Assembly: GCF_030867145.1 (NCBI RefSeq)
Contig: NC_134416.1
Coordinates: forward strand, 92,667,183-92,731,182
DNA: 64,000 nucleotides
Reading direction: 5' to 3'
Source of the DNA: Opisthocomus hoazin
Lineage: Eukaryota > Chordata > Aves > Opisthocomiformes > Opisthocomidae
Shown here: positions 1-8,028 of the stretch, one piece after another
How positions within the stretch are numbered: the stretch's first letter is position 1
How the letters are laid out: each line of letters opens with the position of its first letter
Translations under genes and position numbers: made by a program
Notes under the pieces: model-generated
Databases searched by the model: none
What the model was told of the DNA's origin: nothing
The model's input: only the letters and a program-made list of their open reading frames with translations

Positions 1-36
1 GAAAGACTAAAAGACCTAGGCCTGCTTAGCCTAGGT
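1..36 (+). repeat. Possible end of a CR1 fragment cut by the window edge
   Basis: GAAAGACTAAAAGACCTAGG followed by CCTGCTTAGCCTAGG resembles the CR1 ORF2 segment GAAAGGCTGAGGGA...GGGCTGTTTAGCCTGG. It is short and diverged. Confidence 0.35.
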
Positions 37-1811
37 CAATGAAAGCTTTAAAGAAATACAATTGCTGAAGATAAATGCAAAGCTGGAAGAGAACTGCTGA
101 CATTATCAGACATTCTTGGCAGCAGAACAAGTGTGTGGAAGGCACCCATGGAAACTGCCATGCTGGAAAGCAGGAGAAGGTTTCTAACCACCAGTGTCCA
201 GAGATGCAGATGCCAGCATGTGGAATAAGCAGTGTATTTTTCAGTGACTTCAAAACAGAACTGGATGTGTTTCTGAAGGCCACCACAGAGCATGGCTTCC
301 TGCAATAGCAAAGGAGTGAGCTGAGCACATCCCTTGCTCTGTGCCCACTTCAAGCAGCTTGTGATTGTCAAAGCCGGGTAGCCTTCTTACAGCACAGTAC
401 TATTTCAGTTCAAATTTAAGCCACAACACCAAAGTGAAGAGACACCAAAACTTTTGTCTTTGCTGCCTGGAATTTATCCATCCTCCTGAACAGCCTTCTG
501 TAATTCAGGATTTCCTCATCTGCCTGGTCCCCAGGGTATAGCTTTGCTCTTGCGCTTCGCTCCCTCCTTCCGAGATTTGTCTCATCAAGCTTTCAAACCT
601 TTTTGTCAGTCTGGTTCACCTGTGGGAGACAATTCTGCGCAGTGCTGGAGAAGTGATTTAAAATTCCACTCTAGAGGCGAGTCCTACATGTTGGCTAAGA
701 CATGTCCATCAGCGCATACTTCAGTGACTGCACAGCAGGAAACCCTACATACAGGACTGAAGGACAGTTTAATTTGCTGTCCTTTCAGTCATTGACCTGT
801 TGAAAGAGACTGTTACAATGCAATGTACATGTGACACAATATGCTGGAGGAAGTTCACCACCACACCCAGCACGAGCTGCTGACTAGCCATTGAGCTTAT
901 CGAGTGCTGTGTGCCAGCCTGGCATGCACACATCCCAAATCTTGCATTGCCAGGCTTCTAAACCATCTGAGCCTTTTCCAACACAAGATGGTCTTCCAAT
1001 GATATTGGGTTTTGCCCACCAAAAGTCAAGCTAGTAAACTATCATTGGTAAGACAAGCCTGAGTTCAGGTGCACACTTCTGCACAGAGAAGAATAGTTCA
1101 ATTCTTCCAACAGATGTACTACACCACCTTTCCTGAGATGGTTTTCTTGAAAGGTTAGTTTAGTGTTTTTCTCTGAATCATGGTAAACTGAGCATTGCTC
1201 TAGCTTGTGCTGGCAGCCAACAGTGTCAAGATGCCATATCTGCAGGTGAAGATACACAGCTGAGGGATTTATGCTATATGCTCTTTGAGGTCTGGCAGCC
1301 TTGCATGGAGGAAGGGTGGATGTTCTGCCTTTGCAGCACCATAGAAAGCTGAAGCTAGAGTGAGCAGCTCTGGGGCAGGCTGAGCTATACATTTCCCTTC
1401 AGCTGGATTTAGAAGTTAGAACAATTGACAGGACAGGGCTTTTTACTTGTGTTTTGCAGCCAGCCAGAAGAATATGTGCTTCCTGGTCGGAGACGCTGTC
1501 TGGCTATCAGTGTTGGGATTTTCCGTAACCATTGCTTGTTATTGCTATCTCACAGAGAATAGCAGGCAAGCTGAAAAAAGACCCATGATTATTTATCTAA
1601 GAAGTTCTTATTTGACAAGTAAAAAGCCAAAAATCGGATAAAGGTGAGAACAATGTACTGTGGAAGAAGGTACTTAGCTGTAACTCAGAAAAACCGCCCG
1701 AACTGGTAGAATGCAATATAATCAGAAATAAAGAAAAGCAAATATGCAGTACGAATACAGGTATCCACCCTATCTGATCAGTGAAAGAAGAGCTTATATT
1801 CCTGCTCCTGT
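37..1811. other. Non-coding stretch left of the provirus
   Basis: No gene or recognisable repeat is seen. Open frames of up to 116 codons occur but lack any family resemblance, splice context or codon pattern. The provirus inserted at the right edge. Confidence 0.6.
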
Positions 1812-1816
1812 GTGGG
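1812..1816. repeat. Target-site duplication, left copy (GTGGG)
   Basis: The five bases directly before the 5' LTR are GTGGG and recur directly after the 3' LTR at 8444-8448. This marks the integration site and shows both proviral ends are original. Confidence 0.9.
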
Positions 1817-2231
1817 TGTCCTGGGTTTGGCCAGGACAGGGTTAATTTTCACCAGACTCCAGGAAGGGGCACAGCCGGGGGGTGGGGGCTGACCCCACCT
1901 GGCCAAACAGAGCCCGGTATTCCATACCATGTGACGTCACGCTGGGTTCCGGTGGGGGGGGAGCGGCGCGGCGGGAACGCACTCGCGGCTTGGGGCGGGC
2001 GCAGCGCCGGTCCGGTTTCGGGAGAGCGTCTGTTGTACGGTTCGTGGTTGTGTTTTCTCCTTATTTGTATCGTTGTTGTTCCTGTTTTCCCTCTGTTTGC
2101 TGTTCTGTTAAACTGCCCTTATCCCGACCCACCAGTTTCTGCCTTTTTCTTTCCATTCTCCTCCGCACGCCGGCGGGGGGAGGGGCGGCCGCGTGGCGCT
2201 TTTGTTGCCGGCGGCAGCCGAAACCGAAACA
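1817..2231 (+). repeat. 5' LTR of the ERVL provirus (415 bp)
   Basis: The LTR begins TGTCCTGG and ends GAAACA, so it has the canonical TG...CA ends. U3 contains a perfect cAMP-response palindrome TGACGTCA at 1932-1939, followed by a very GC-rich stretch (about 1950-2020) with many CpG and no clear TATA box. A T-rich segment follows, with a possible weak polyadenylation hexamer GTTAAA at 2107-2112. The related older solo LTR has ATTAAA in the equivalent place. No CpG decay is visible. Two nested inverted repeats lie near the left end (1817-1838, and 1825-1835 with 1898-1908). Long open frames across this LTR are by-products of its GC content. Confidence 0.95.
1932..1939. promoter_or_regulatory. 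CRE palindrome TGACGTCA in 5' LTR U3
   Basis: This is a perfect 8-bp consensus site for CREB/ATF factors, about 115 bp into the LTR. The same site is at 8144-8151 in the 3' LTR. In the older related solo LTR the matching position reads roughly AGACATCA, as expected of CpG decay. Use as a promoter element is inferred. Confidence 0.6.
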
Positions 2232-2237
2232 TTAAAT

Positions 2238-2256
2238 TGGCGCCCAGACGTGGGGC
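2238..2256 (+). promoter_or_regulatory. Primer binding site, tRNA-Lys-like with one extra base
   Basis: Six bases after the 5' LTR lies TGGCGCCCAGACGTGGGGC. It matches the complement of the 3' end of the tRNA-Lys(CUU) type as I recall it (TGGCGCCCAACGTGGGGC), except for one inserted G after CCCA. This is where minus-strand DNA synthesis would be primed. Position and the leading TGGCGCCC make the role secure. The exact tRNA is less sure. Confidence 0.8.
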
Positions 2257-2360
2257 ACGGATAACGGCAGGGCTGAGCAGCGGGTGTTAAAACTGCTTTC
2301 TTACATTTTGTTAAATTTTGTTATACGCATTTTTCTGTGTTAAAATACTCGCCGGTAAAA

Positions 2361-4352
2361 ATGTTTCTGTCTTTCATCAGATGGCTGTGGTTTTTGAATC
2401 CGTACTTGCTGTACTTGTTCCCTGTGGTGCTGTTCATCATCGCGGGGAAAAGGATCAGGATTATGATTTTGCTATACTGTATGATGTCGACTTATGACAT
2501 GATAGCATCACTGTGTATGAAACTAGGCTTGTGTTTGCATGCGGCACTGCGGTCATTTCCGTACCTCGGGTCCTATGTCTTAGATTTTGTTAGTAATCAA
2601 ACCCAATCTGTGGGGAAAACCGAAGGGGATACCTTCCCCCACTCTTTCGCCCCCCCTCTCTCCCTCAGGCTGGTCCTAACGGCTTTTGAGAATTTTGAGT
2701 ACCCATGGGATGCTCAGGGCAGCACTCTCCTTTTGTTATGCCTCCTGAATGGGTTGCAGGTTTTGTTTAGGGTTAAGCAAGTCGTTAAGAACATCGTGCA
2801 GAGACCTGCCCCGGGGCCGGATAGCTGTGAGTGGCTGGGTGTGTGGGACAGCATGGGCAAGTACCTAGGGCAGTGGGCACCACCGGTGTTTTTTAAACTC
2901 ACCCCTGAACAAATACAGAATCCAGACAGTCTAGTAAAATATCTGCAAAGAGTGTGCTGCCACCCGGGGAACTCCAGAGAGACACAAATCACTGCAACGT
3001 GCTGGGGTCTGGCCCACGCCTACCGAGCCATGTTCAACACTGTTCAGTGCCTTAAAGGGGAAAGAGGGGGAAACGAAGCGGCAGGCGCTGCAACTGGCGC
3101 TGCCCCCCCAGCCGGCCCTGCAGCCCCTCCAGCCCAGCAGGCAGTCCCAGCCCCCCCGACCGGCACCACGGCTGCTGCAGCCACAGCTGCAGGGTCTGCC
3201 TCGGTTTCCCCAGCGGGCACAGCAGCTGCTCCAGCCCCAGTTCCAGCCACAGGCACAGTGACTGAGCCCAATGACCAACCTGTGCTGGTAGCAGTCGCCC
3301 CTGTAAAACTAAAGAAAGACGCAAAGAGAGCAGATCGCTCCGGGAGGGATGATGATGAGCCAGGGTCATCACGGGAGATAGAGACAGAGATCATCACCCG
3401 GTCCCTGTCCCTGGGCGAGCTGCGAGACATGCGGAAAGACTTCAGCCGCCACCCAGGCGAGCACATTGCCACCTGGCTGCTGCGGTGCTGGGATAACGGG
3501 GCTAGCAGCTTGGAATTAGAGGGCAAGGAAGCCAAGCAGCTGGGATCCCTGGCCAGGGATGGGGGCATTGACAAGGCCATTGGGAAAAAGGAACAAGTCC
3601 TCAGCCTCTGGAGGAGACTTCTGTCAGGCGTGAGGGAGAGGTACCCCTTCAGTGACGATTTTGTATGCTATCCTGGCAAGTGGACCAATATGGAAAGGGG
3701 TATTCAGTACTTGAGGGAATTGGCTGTGCGGGAGCTGGTTTACTGTGACACAGACGATGAGCAGGTACCTACAGACCCAGATGAACTCCAGTGCTCACAA
3801 TCCATGTGGAGGAAGTTTGTGCGGAGCGCACCCTCCTCATATGCCAACTCACTGGCAGTTGTAAACTGGAAAGGTAAAGACGTACCAACAGTGGACGAGG
3901 TGGCTGTCAGACTCCGCCAATATGAGGAAAGTCTCTCTTCCTCCCTTGTCTCAGCCGTGGAGAAACTGGTCAAGCGACTAGACAGGAATATGTCCTACTC
4001 CCCACCTGTGCGGGCCCGCATCTCAGCTATTAGGGGCAGGCGTTTCTCTGCTCAGGAGAGGGAATACAGAGGCTATACACCCCGGGGCACCCTGTGGTTT
4101 TACCTGCGTGACCACGGAGAGGACATGAGGAAGTGGGATGGAAAACCCACCTCAAGTCTAGAGGCCCGAGTACGTGAGTTGCGAGGTAAAACAATCACAA
4201 AAGGGGACTCTGTTAGGAAAAATGCCGCTCCAGTTTCCAAAAGCCAGCTCTCCAGACCAGGTAGAAAGTTTGACCTTGATTCTGATCCTCTGGAGGGGAC
4301 CTCCAAGTCATTTTTACAGCAGGTGAGCAGCAATTTCTCTGACGAGGATTAG
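2361..4352 (+). CDS. gag: Gag polyprotein of ERVL-type endogenous retrovirus
   Basis: This is the structural polyprotein that would build the capsid, 663 residues from the first ATG at 2361. The open frame extends upstream to a GTG at 2337, but a vertebrate mRNA would use the ATG. Residues 2-55 are strongly hydrophobic, with two segments separated by a short basic patch, and there is no MG myristoylation start. This is unlike most Gag proteins. Residues about 239-298 are a low-complexity alanine/proline linker. From about residue 347 a conserved block begins (acidic/arginine-rich, then HPGEH...WLLRCWDNG, then a Trp-rich helical region) that I recognise from avian ERVL Gag capsid domains. The Fv1 restriction factor derives from the same wider family. 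No CCHC zinc knuckle is present. It ends at UAG (4350-4352), directly in frame with pol. No internal stop or frameshift is present, so the gene looks functional. Confidence 0.9.
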   Translation: MFLSFIRWLWFLNPYLLYLFPVVLFIIAGKRIRIMILLYCMMSTYDMIASLCMKLGLCLHAALRSFPYLGSYVLDFVSNQTQSVGKTEGDTFPHSFAPPLSLRLVLTAFENFEYPWDAQGSTLLLLCLLNGLQVLFRVKQVVKNIVQRPAPGPDSCEWLGVWDSMGKYLGQWAPPVFFKLTPEQIQNPDSLVKYLQRVCCHPGNSRETQITATCWGLAHAYRAMFNTVQCLKGERGGNEAAGAATGAAPPAGPAAPPAQQAVPAPPTGTTAAAATAAGSASVSPAGTAAAPAPVPATGTVTEPNDQPVLVAVAPVKLKKDAKRADRSGRDDDEPGSSREIETEIITRSLSLGELRDMRKDFSRHPGEHIATWLLRCWDNGASSLELEGKEAKQLGSLARDGGIDKAIGKKEQVLSLWRRLLSGVRERYPFSDDFVCYPGKWTNMERGIQYLRELAVRELVYCDTDDEQVPTDPDELQCSQSMWRKFVRSAPSSYANSLAVVNWKGKDVPTVDEVAVRLRQYEESLSSSLVSAVEKLVKRLDRNMSYSPPVRARISAIRGRRFSAQEREYRGYTPRGTLWFYLRDHGEDMRKWDGKPTSSLEARVRELRGKTITKGDSVRKNAAPVSKSQLSRPGRKFDLDSDPLEGTSKSFLQQVSSNFSDED

Positions 4353-4427
4353 AGGGGCCCTGCCTCCAGCCAGGTGGAGGAAAGGGACAACCGTGTCTAT
4401 TGGACGGTGTGGATTCGGTGGCCTGGC
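4350..4427 (+). promoter_or_regulatory. Possible UAG readthrough signal with hairpin/pseudoknot between gag and pol
   Basis: The gag stop UAG (4350-4352) is followed by an open frame that runs straight into pol, in the same frame. Ten bases after the UAG, CCTCCA (4363-4368) can pair with TGGAGG (4375-4380) around the six-base loop GCCAGG (4369-4374). That loop is exactly complementary to CCTGGC at 4422-4427, which would make an H-type pseudoknot. Gammaretroviruses such as MLV use a UAG plus a pseudoknot about 8 nt downstream to make Gag-Pol by readthrough. The same mechanism here is inferred from layout and base pairing only. Confidence 0.55.
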
Positions 4428-7400
4428 ACGTCAGATCCACAAGAGTATAAAGCTCTAGTGGACACTGGTGCACAGTGTACTTTAATGCCATCAGAGTTCA
4501 AAGGGTCAGAGTCCATTTGCATTTCGGGAGTGACAGGGGGGTCCCAAGAGCTGAGTCTACTGGAGGCTGAAGTGAGCCTCACTGGGCAGGAGTGGCAGAA
4601 GCACCCCATTGCAACTGGCCCCGAGGCTCCGTGCATCCTTGGCATAGACTATCTTAGGAGAGGCTATTTCAAGGACCCAAAGGGGTATCGGTGGGCTTTT
4701 GGCATAGCTGCTGTGGAGACGGAAGAAATTAAACAGCTGTCCATTTTGCCTGGTCTCTCGGAGGATCCTTCCGTTGTGGGGTTGCTGAGGGTTGAAGAAC
4801 AACAGGTACCCATCGCAACCACAACGGTGCACCGGCGACAGTATCGTACCAACCGAGACTCCCTTCTCCCCATTCATCAGCTGATCCGCCAGCTGGAGAG
4901 TCAAGGAGTGATCACCAAAACTCACTCACCCTTTAATAGTCCCATATGGCCAGTAAGAAAATCTACTGGAGAGTGGAGACTGACAATAGACTACCGTGGC
5001 CTGAATGAAGTCACACCACCGCTGAGTGCTGCCGTGCCAGACATGTTAGAACTTCAGTATCAGCTGGAGTCAAAGGCAGCCAAGTGGTACGCTACAATTG
5101 ACATCGCTAATGCATTCTTCTCCATCCCTTTGGCAGCAGAGTGCAGGCCACAGTTTGCTTTCACCTGGAGGGGCATCCAGTACACCTGGAATCGACTGCC
5201 CCAGGGGTGGAAACACAGTCCGACCATTTGCCATGGACTAATCCAGACTGCACTGGAAAAGGGTGAAGCCCCAGAACATCTGCAGTACATCGACGACATC
5301 ATTATATGGGGCGACACAGCGGAGGAAGTTTTTGAGAAAGGGGAGAAAATAGTTCAGATCCTTCTGAAAGCCGGTTTCGCCATTAAGCGAAGTAAAGTCA
5401 AGGGACCTGCGCAAGAGATCCAGTTTTTGGGAATAAAATGGCAGGATGGGCGCCGTCAAATCCCAATGGATGTCATCAACAAAATAGCAGCTATGTCTCC
5501 ACCAACCAGCAAAAAGGAAGCACAGGCCTTCCTGGGTGTTGTGGGTTTTTGGAGGATGCACATCCCAAATTACAGCCAGATTGTAAGTCCTCTGTACCAC
5601 GTGACCCGGAAGAAGAATGATTTTGAATGGGGCCCTGAGCAACGACAGGCATTTGAACAGATTAAACGGGAGATAGTTCATGCCGTAGCCCTTGGTCCAG
5701 TCCGGTCAGGGCAAGATGTTAAAAACGTGCTCTACACCGCAGCCGGGGAGAATGGCCCAACCTGGAGTCTCTGGCAGAAAGCACCAGGGGAGACTCGAGG
5801 TCGACCCCTGGGGTTCTGGAGCCGGGGATACAAAGGATCCGAGGCCCGCTATACTCCCACTGAAAAAGAGATTCTGGCAGCATACGAAGGCGTTCGAGCT
5901 GCTTCAGAAGTGGTCGGCACTGAAGCACAGCTCCTCCTAGCACCACGATTGCCGGTCCTGGGCTGGATGTTCAAAGAGAGGGTCCCCTCTACGCATCATG
6001 CCACCGATGCTACGTGGAGTAAGTGGGTCGCTCTGATCACCCAGCGTGCCCGAATGGGAAACCCCAGTCGCCCAGGAATTCTGGAGGTAATCATGGACTG
6101 GCCAGAAGGCAAAGATTTCGGAGCATCACCAGAGGAGGAGGTGACACGTGCTGAAGAGGCCCCACTGTATAACCAGCTGCCAGAAGATAAGAAACAGTAT
6201 GCCCTGTTCACGGATGGGTCCTGTCGCATTGTGGGGAAGCAGCGGAGGTGGAAGGCTGCTGTATGGAGCCCTACACGACAAGTTGCGGAAACTGCCGAGG
6301 GAGAAGGTGAGTCCAGCCAGTTTGCAGAGGTGAAAGCCATCCAGCTGGCTTTAGACATTGCCAGTCGAGAGAAGTGGCCAGTGCTCTATCTTTACACCGA
6401 CTCTTGGATGGTGGCCAATGCCTTGTGGGGGTGGCTGCAGCAATGGAAGAAGAACAACTGGCAGCGCAGAGGCAAACCTATCTGGGCTGCCCCATTGTGG
6501 CAAGATATTGCTGCCCGTCTGGAGCAGTTGGCTGTAAAAGTCCGTCACGTGGACGCCCACGTTCCTAAGAGTCGGGCCACTGAAGAACATCAAAACAACC
6601 ACCAGGTAGATCAGGCTGCTAAGATTGAAGTGGCTCAGGTGGATCTGGACTGGCAACATAAGGGTGAACTCTTTATAGCTCGGTGGGCCCATGACACCTC
6701 GGGCCACCAAGGAAGAGACGCGACATACAGATGGGCTCGTGACCGAGGGGTGGACTTGACCATGGACACTATTGCACAGGTTATCCATGAATGTGAGACA
6801 TGCGCTGCGATAAAGCAAGCCAAGCGGGTAAAGCCTCAGTGGTATGGAGGACGATGGCTAAAATATAAATATGGGGAGGCTTGGCAGATTGACTATATCA
6901 CACTGCCACAAACCCGCCAAGGCAAGCGCTATGTGCTCACAATGGTGGAGGCCACCACCGGATGGCTGGAAACCTACCCTGTGCCCCATGCCACCGCCCG
7001 GAATACCATCCTGGGCCTGGAAAAACAAGTCCTGTGGCGACATGGCACTCCCGAAAGAATCGAGTCGGACAACGGGACTCATTTTCGCAACAGCCTCATA
7101 GACACCTGGGCCAAAGAACACGGTATTGAGTGGGTGTATCACATCCCCTACCATGCACCAGCCTCTGGAAAGATCGAACGTTACAATGGGCTGCTAAAAA
7201 CCACTTTGAGGGCAATGGGGGGTGGGACTTTCAAAAATTGGGATACCCATTTAGCAAAGGCCACCTGGTTGGTTAACACCAGAGGGTCCACCAACCGGGC
7301 TGGTCCTGCCCAGTCAAAACCTCAGCGCCCCGTAGAAGGGGATAAAGTCCCTGTAGTGCACATGCGGAACATGTTAGGGAAGACAGTTTGGGTTAGTCCT

Positions 7401-7538
7401 GCCTCGGGCAAAGGCAAGCCCGTCCGTGGGATTGCTTTTGCTCAAGGACCTGGGTGTACCTGGTGGGTAATGCGGAAGGATGGGGAAGTCCGATGTGTAC
7501 CTCATGGGGATTTAATTTTGGGCGAGAATAGTCCATAA
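4353..7538 (+). CDS. pol: Pol polyprotein (protease, reverse transcriptase, RNase H, integrase)
   Basis: This frame encodes the enzymes that copy the element into DNA and insert it. It is open from the codon after the gag UAG, and no ATG lies near the start, so it must be made as a Gag-Pol fusion. Domains in order: an aspartic protease with Asp-Thr-Gly at 4461-4469; a reverse transcriptase with a first catalytic Asp at 5100, the LPQGW motif near 5196-5210 and Tyr-Ile-Asp-Asp at 5286-5297; RNase H with acidic residues at 6213, 6327, 6399 and 6609. Integrase has a zinc-binding His-His-Cys-Cys set at 6690, 6705, 6792 and 6801 and a catalytic D,D-35-E triad at 6891, 7068 and 7176. All expected catalytic residues are present with no break. 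Mammalian ERV-L Pol usually carries a C-terminal dUTPase, and I see none here: the protein ends shortly after the integrase C-terminal domain. Assignment to retroviral Pol is certain, and to ERVL likely. Confidence 0.95.
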   Translation, partial: RGPASSQVEERDNRVYWTVWIRWPGTSDPQEYKALVDTGAQCTLMPSEFKGSESICISGVTGGSQELSLLEAEVSLTGQEWQKHPIATGPEAPCILGIDYLRRGYFKDPKGYRWAFGIAAVETEEIKQLSILPGLSEDPSVVGLLRVEEQQVPIATTTVHRRQYRTNRDSLLPIHQLIRQLESQGVITKTHSPFNSPIWPVRKSTGEWRLTIDYRGLNEVTPPLSAAVPDMLELQYQLESKAAKWYATIDIANAFFSIPLAAECRPQFAFTWRGIQYTWNRLPQGWKHSPTICHGLIQTALEKGEAPEHLQYIDDIIIWGDTAEEVFEKGEKIVQILLKAGFAIKRSKVKGPAQEIQFLGIKWQDGRRQIPMDVINKIAAMSPPTSKKEAQAFLGVVGFWRMHIPNYSQIVSPLYHVTRKKNDFEWGPEQRQAFEQIKREIVHAVALGPVRSGQDVKNVLYTAAGENGPTWSLWQKAPGETRGRPLGFWSRGYKGSEARYTPTEKEILAAYEGVRAASEVVGTEAQLLLAPRLPVLGWMFKERVPSTHHATDATWSKWVALITQRARMGNPSRPGILEVIMDWPEGKDFGASPEEEVTRAEEAPLYNQLPEDKKQYALFTDGSCRIVGKQRRWKAAVWSPTRQVAETAEGEGESSQFAEVKAIQLALDIASREKWPVLYLYTDSWMVANALWGWLQQWKKNNWQRRGKPIWAAPLWQDIAARLEQLAVKVRHVDAHVPKSRATEEHQNNHQVDQAAKIEVAQVDLDWQHKGELFIARWAHDTSGHQGRDATYRWARDRGVDLTMDTIAQVIHECETCAAIKQAKRVKPQWYGGRWLKYKYGEAWQIDYITLPQTRQGKRYVLTMVEATTGWLETYPVPHATARNTILGLEKQVLWRHGTPERIESDNGTHFRNSLIDTWAKEHGIEWVYHIPYHAPASGKIERYNGLLKTTLRAMGGGTFKNWDTHLAKATWLVNTRGSTNRAGPAQSKPQRPVEGDKVPVVHMRNMLGKTVWVSPASGKGKPVRGIAFAQGPGCTWWVMRKDGEVRCVPHGDLILGENSP

Positions 7539-8028
7539 ATAAATTGTATAAAGTTAGTTGTTAAATAACCCTGTCACTGTCTGTTATCACTGTTATAATT
7601 GTTATATTTTGTACTAGTAGCATAGTAAGAATCGTCCAGATTAAAGAAGGATGGACTTTTTCGATGAAAACCTAGCAGAGCACAGCGATGATGGAACTGG
7701 ACCTGGTTTTCAACAACTGGCATCCAGCAACTTCATCAAGATCAACATCTCCTGCAGACTGTGGGCATGGGCTGCACCAGATACATCAGCCGTGAGCTCC
7801 GGATGCAGCAAGTGACCGCCCATCACCACACATCACCTCTCCCGCCATGGAAGACCATTACGACAGATGGAGCCTGAAGTCATGGATTAAATGAACTCAA
7901 CGGACACTTTAGAGTGATGATCCATAGATTAAAGGAATGATATCTGGAGACAGGAGAAGTGGTGGTGATCAACTGGACAATGGGGGACCTGGGCATGACG
8001 TAGATGGTATGGAATAAGGGGTGGATAA
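7539..8028 (+). other. Proviral 3' untranslated tail, no env
   Basis: There are 490 bases between the pol stop and the 3' LTR. All frames are broken by stops, and no envelope gene or remnant (signal peptide, furin site, transmembrane helix) can be seen. The start is AT-rich. The last part is purine-rich and leads to the likely plus-strand primer tract. Confidence 0.8.
8011..8028 (+). promoter_or_regulatory. Probable polypurine tract
   Basis: The bases GGAATAAGGGGTGGATAA directly abut the 3' LTR. Plus-strand primers of retroviruses lie exactly here. The tract is broken by three T, so it is an imperfect polypurine tract, and its assignment rests mainly on position. Confidence 0.6.

Noticed and set aside
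1781..2290. Open frames of 117-169 codons in the 5' LTR and similar ones in the 3' LTR
   Set aside because: They follow from the GC-rich U3 and repeat exactly because the LTRs are identical. They lack known domains and cross the LTR boundary.
2337..2360. GTG at 2337 as the gag start
   Set aside because: It is not a normal start for a vertebrate mRNA. The ATG at 2361 is eight codons downstream in the same frame.
3044..3580. Long open frames on the minus strand across gag (up to 178 codons)
   Set aside because: They are mirror images of the GC-rich gag coding sequence, with low-complexity Ala/Gly/Pro content and no family resemblance.
4374..4376. GTG at 4374 as an independent start of pol
   Set aside because: The frame is open from directly after the gag UAG, and retroviral Pol is made as a Gag-Pol fusion. 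The GTG has no special context.
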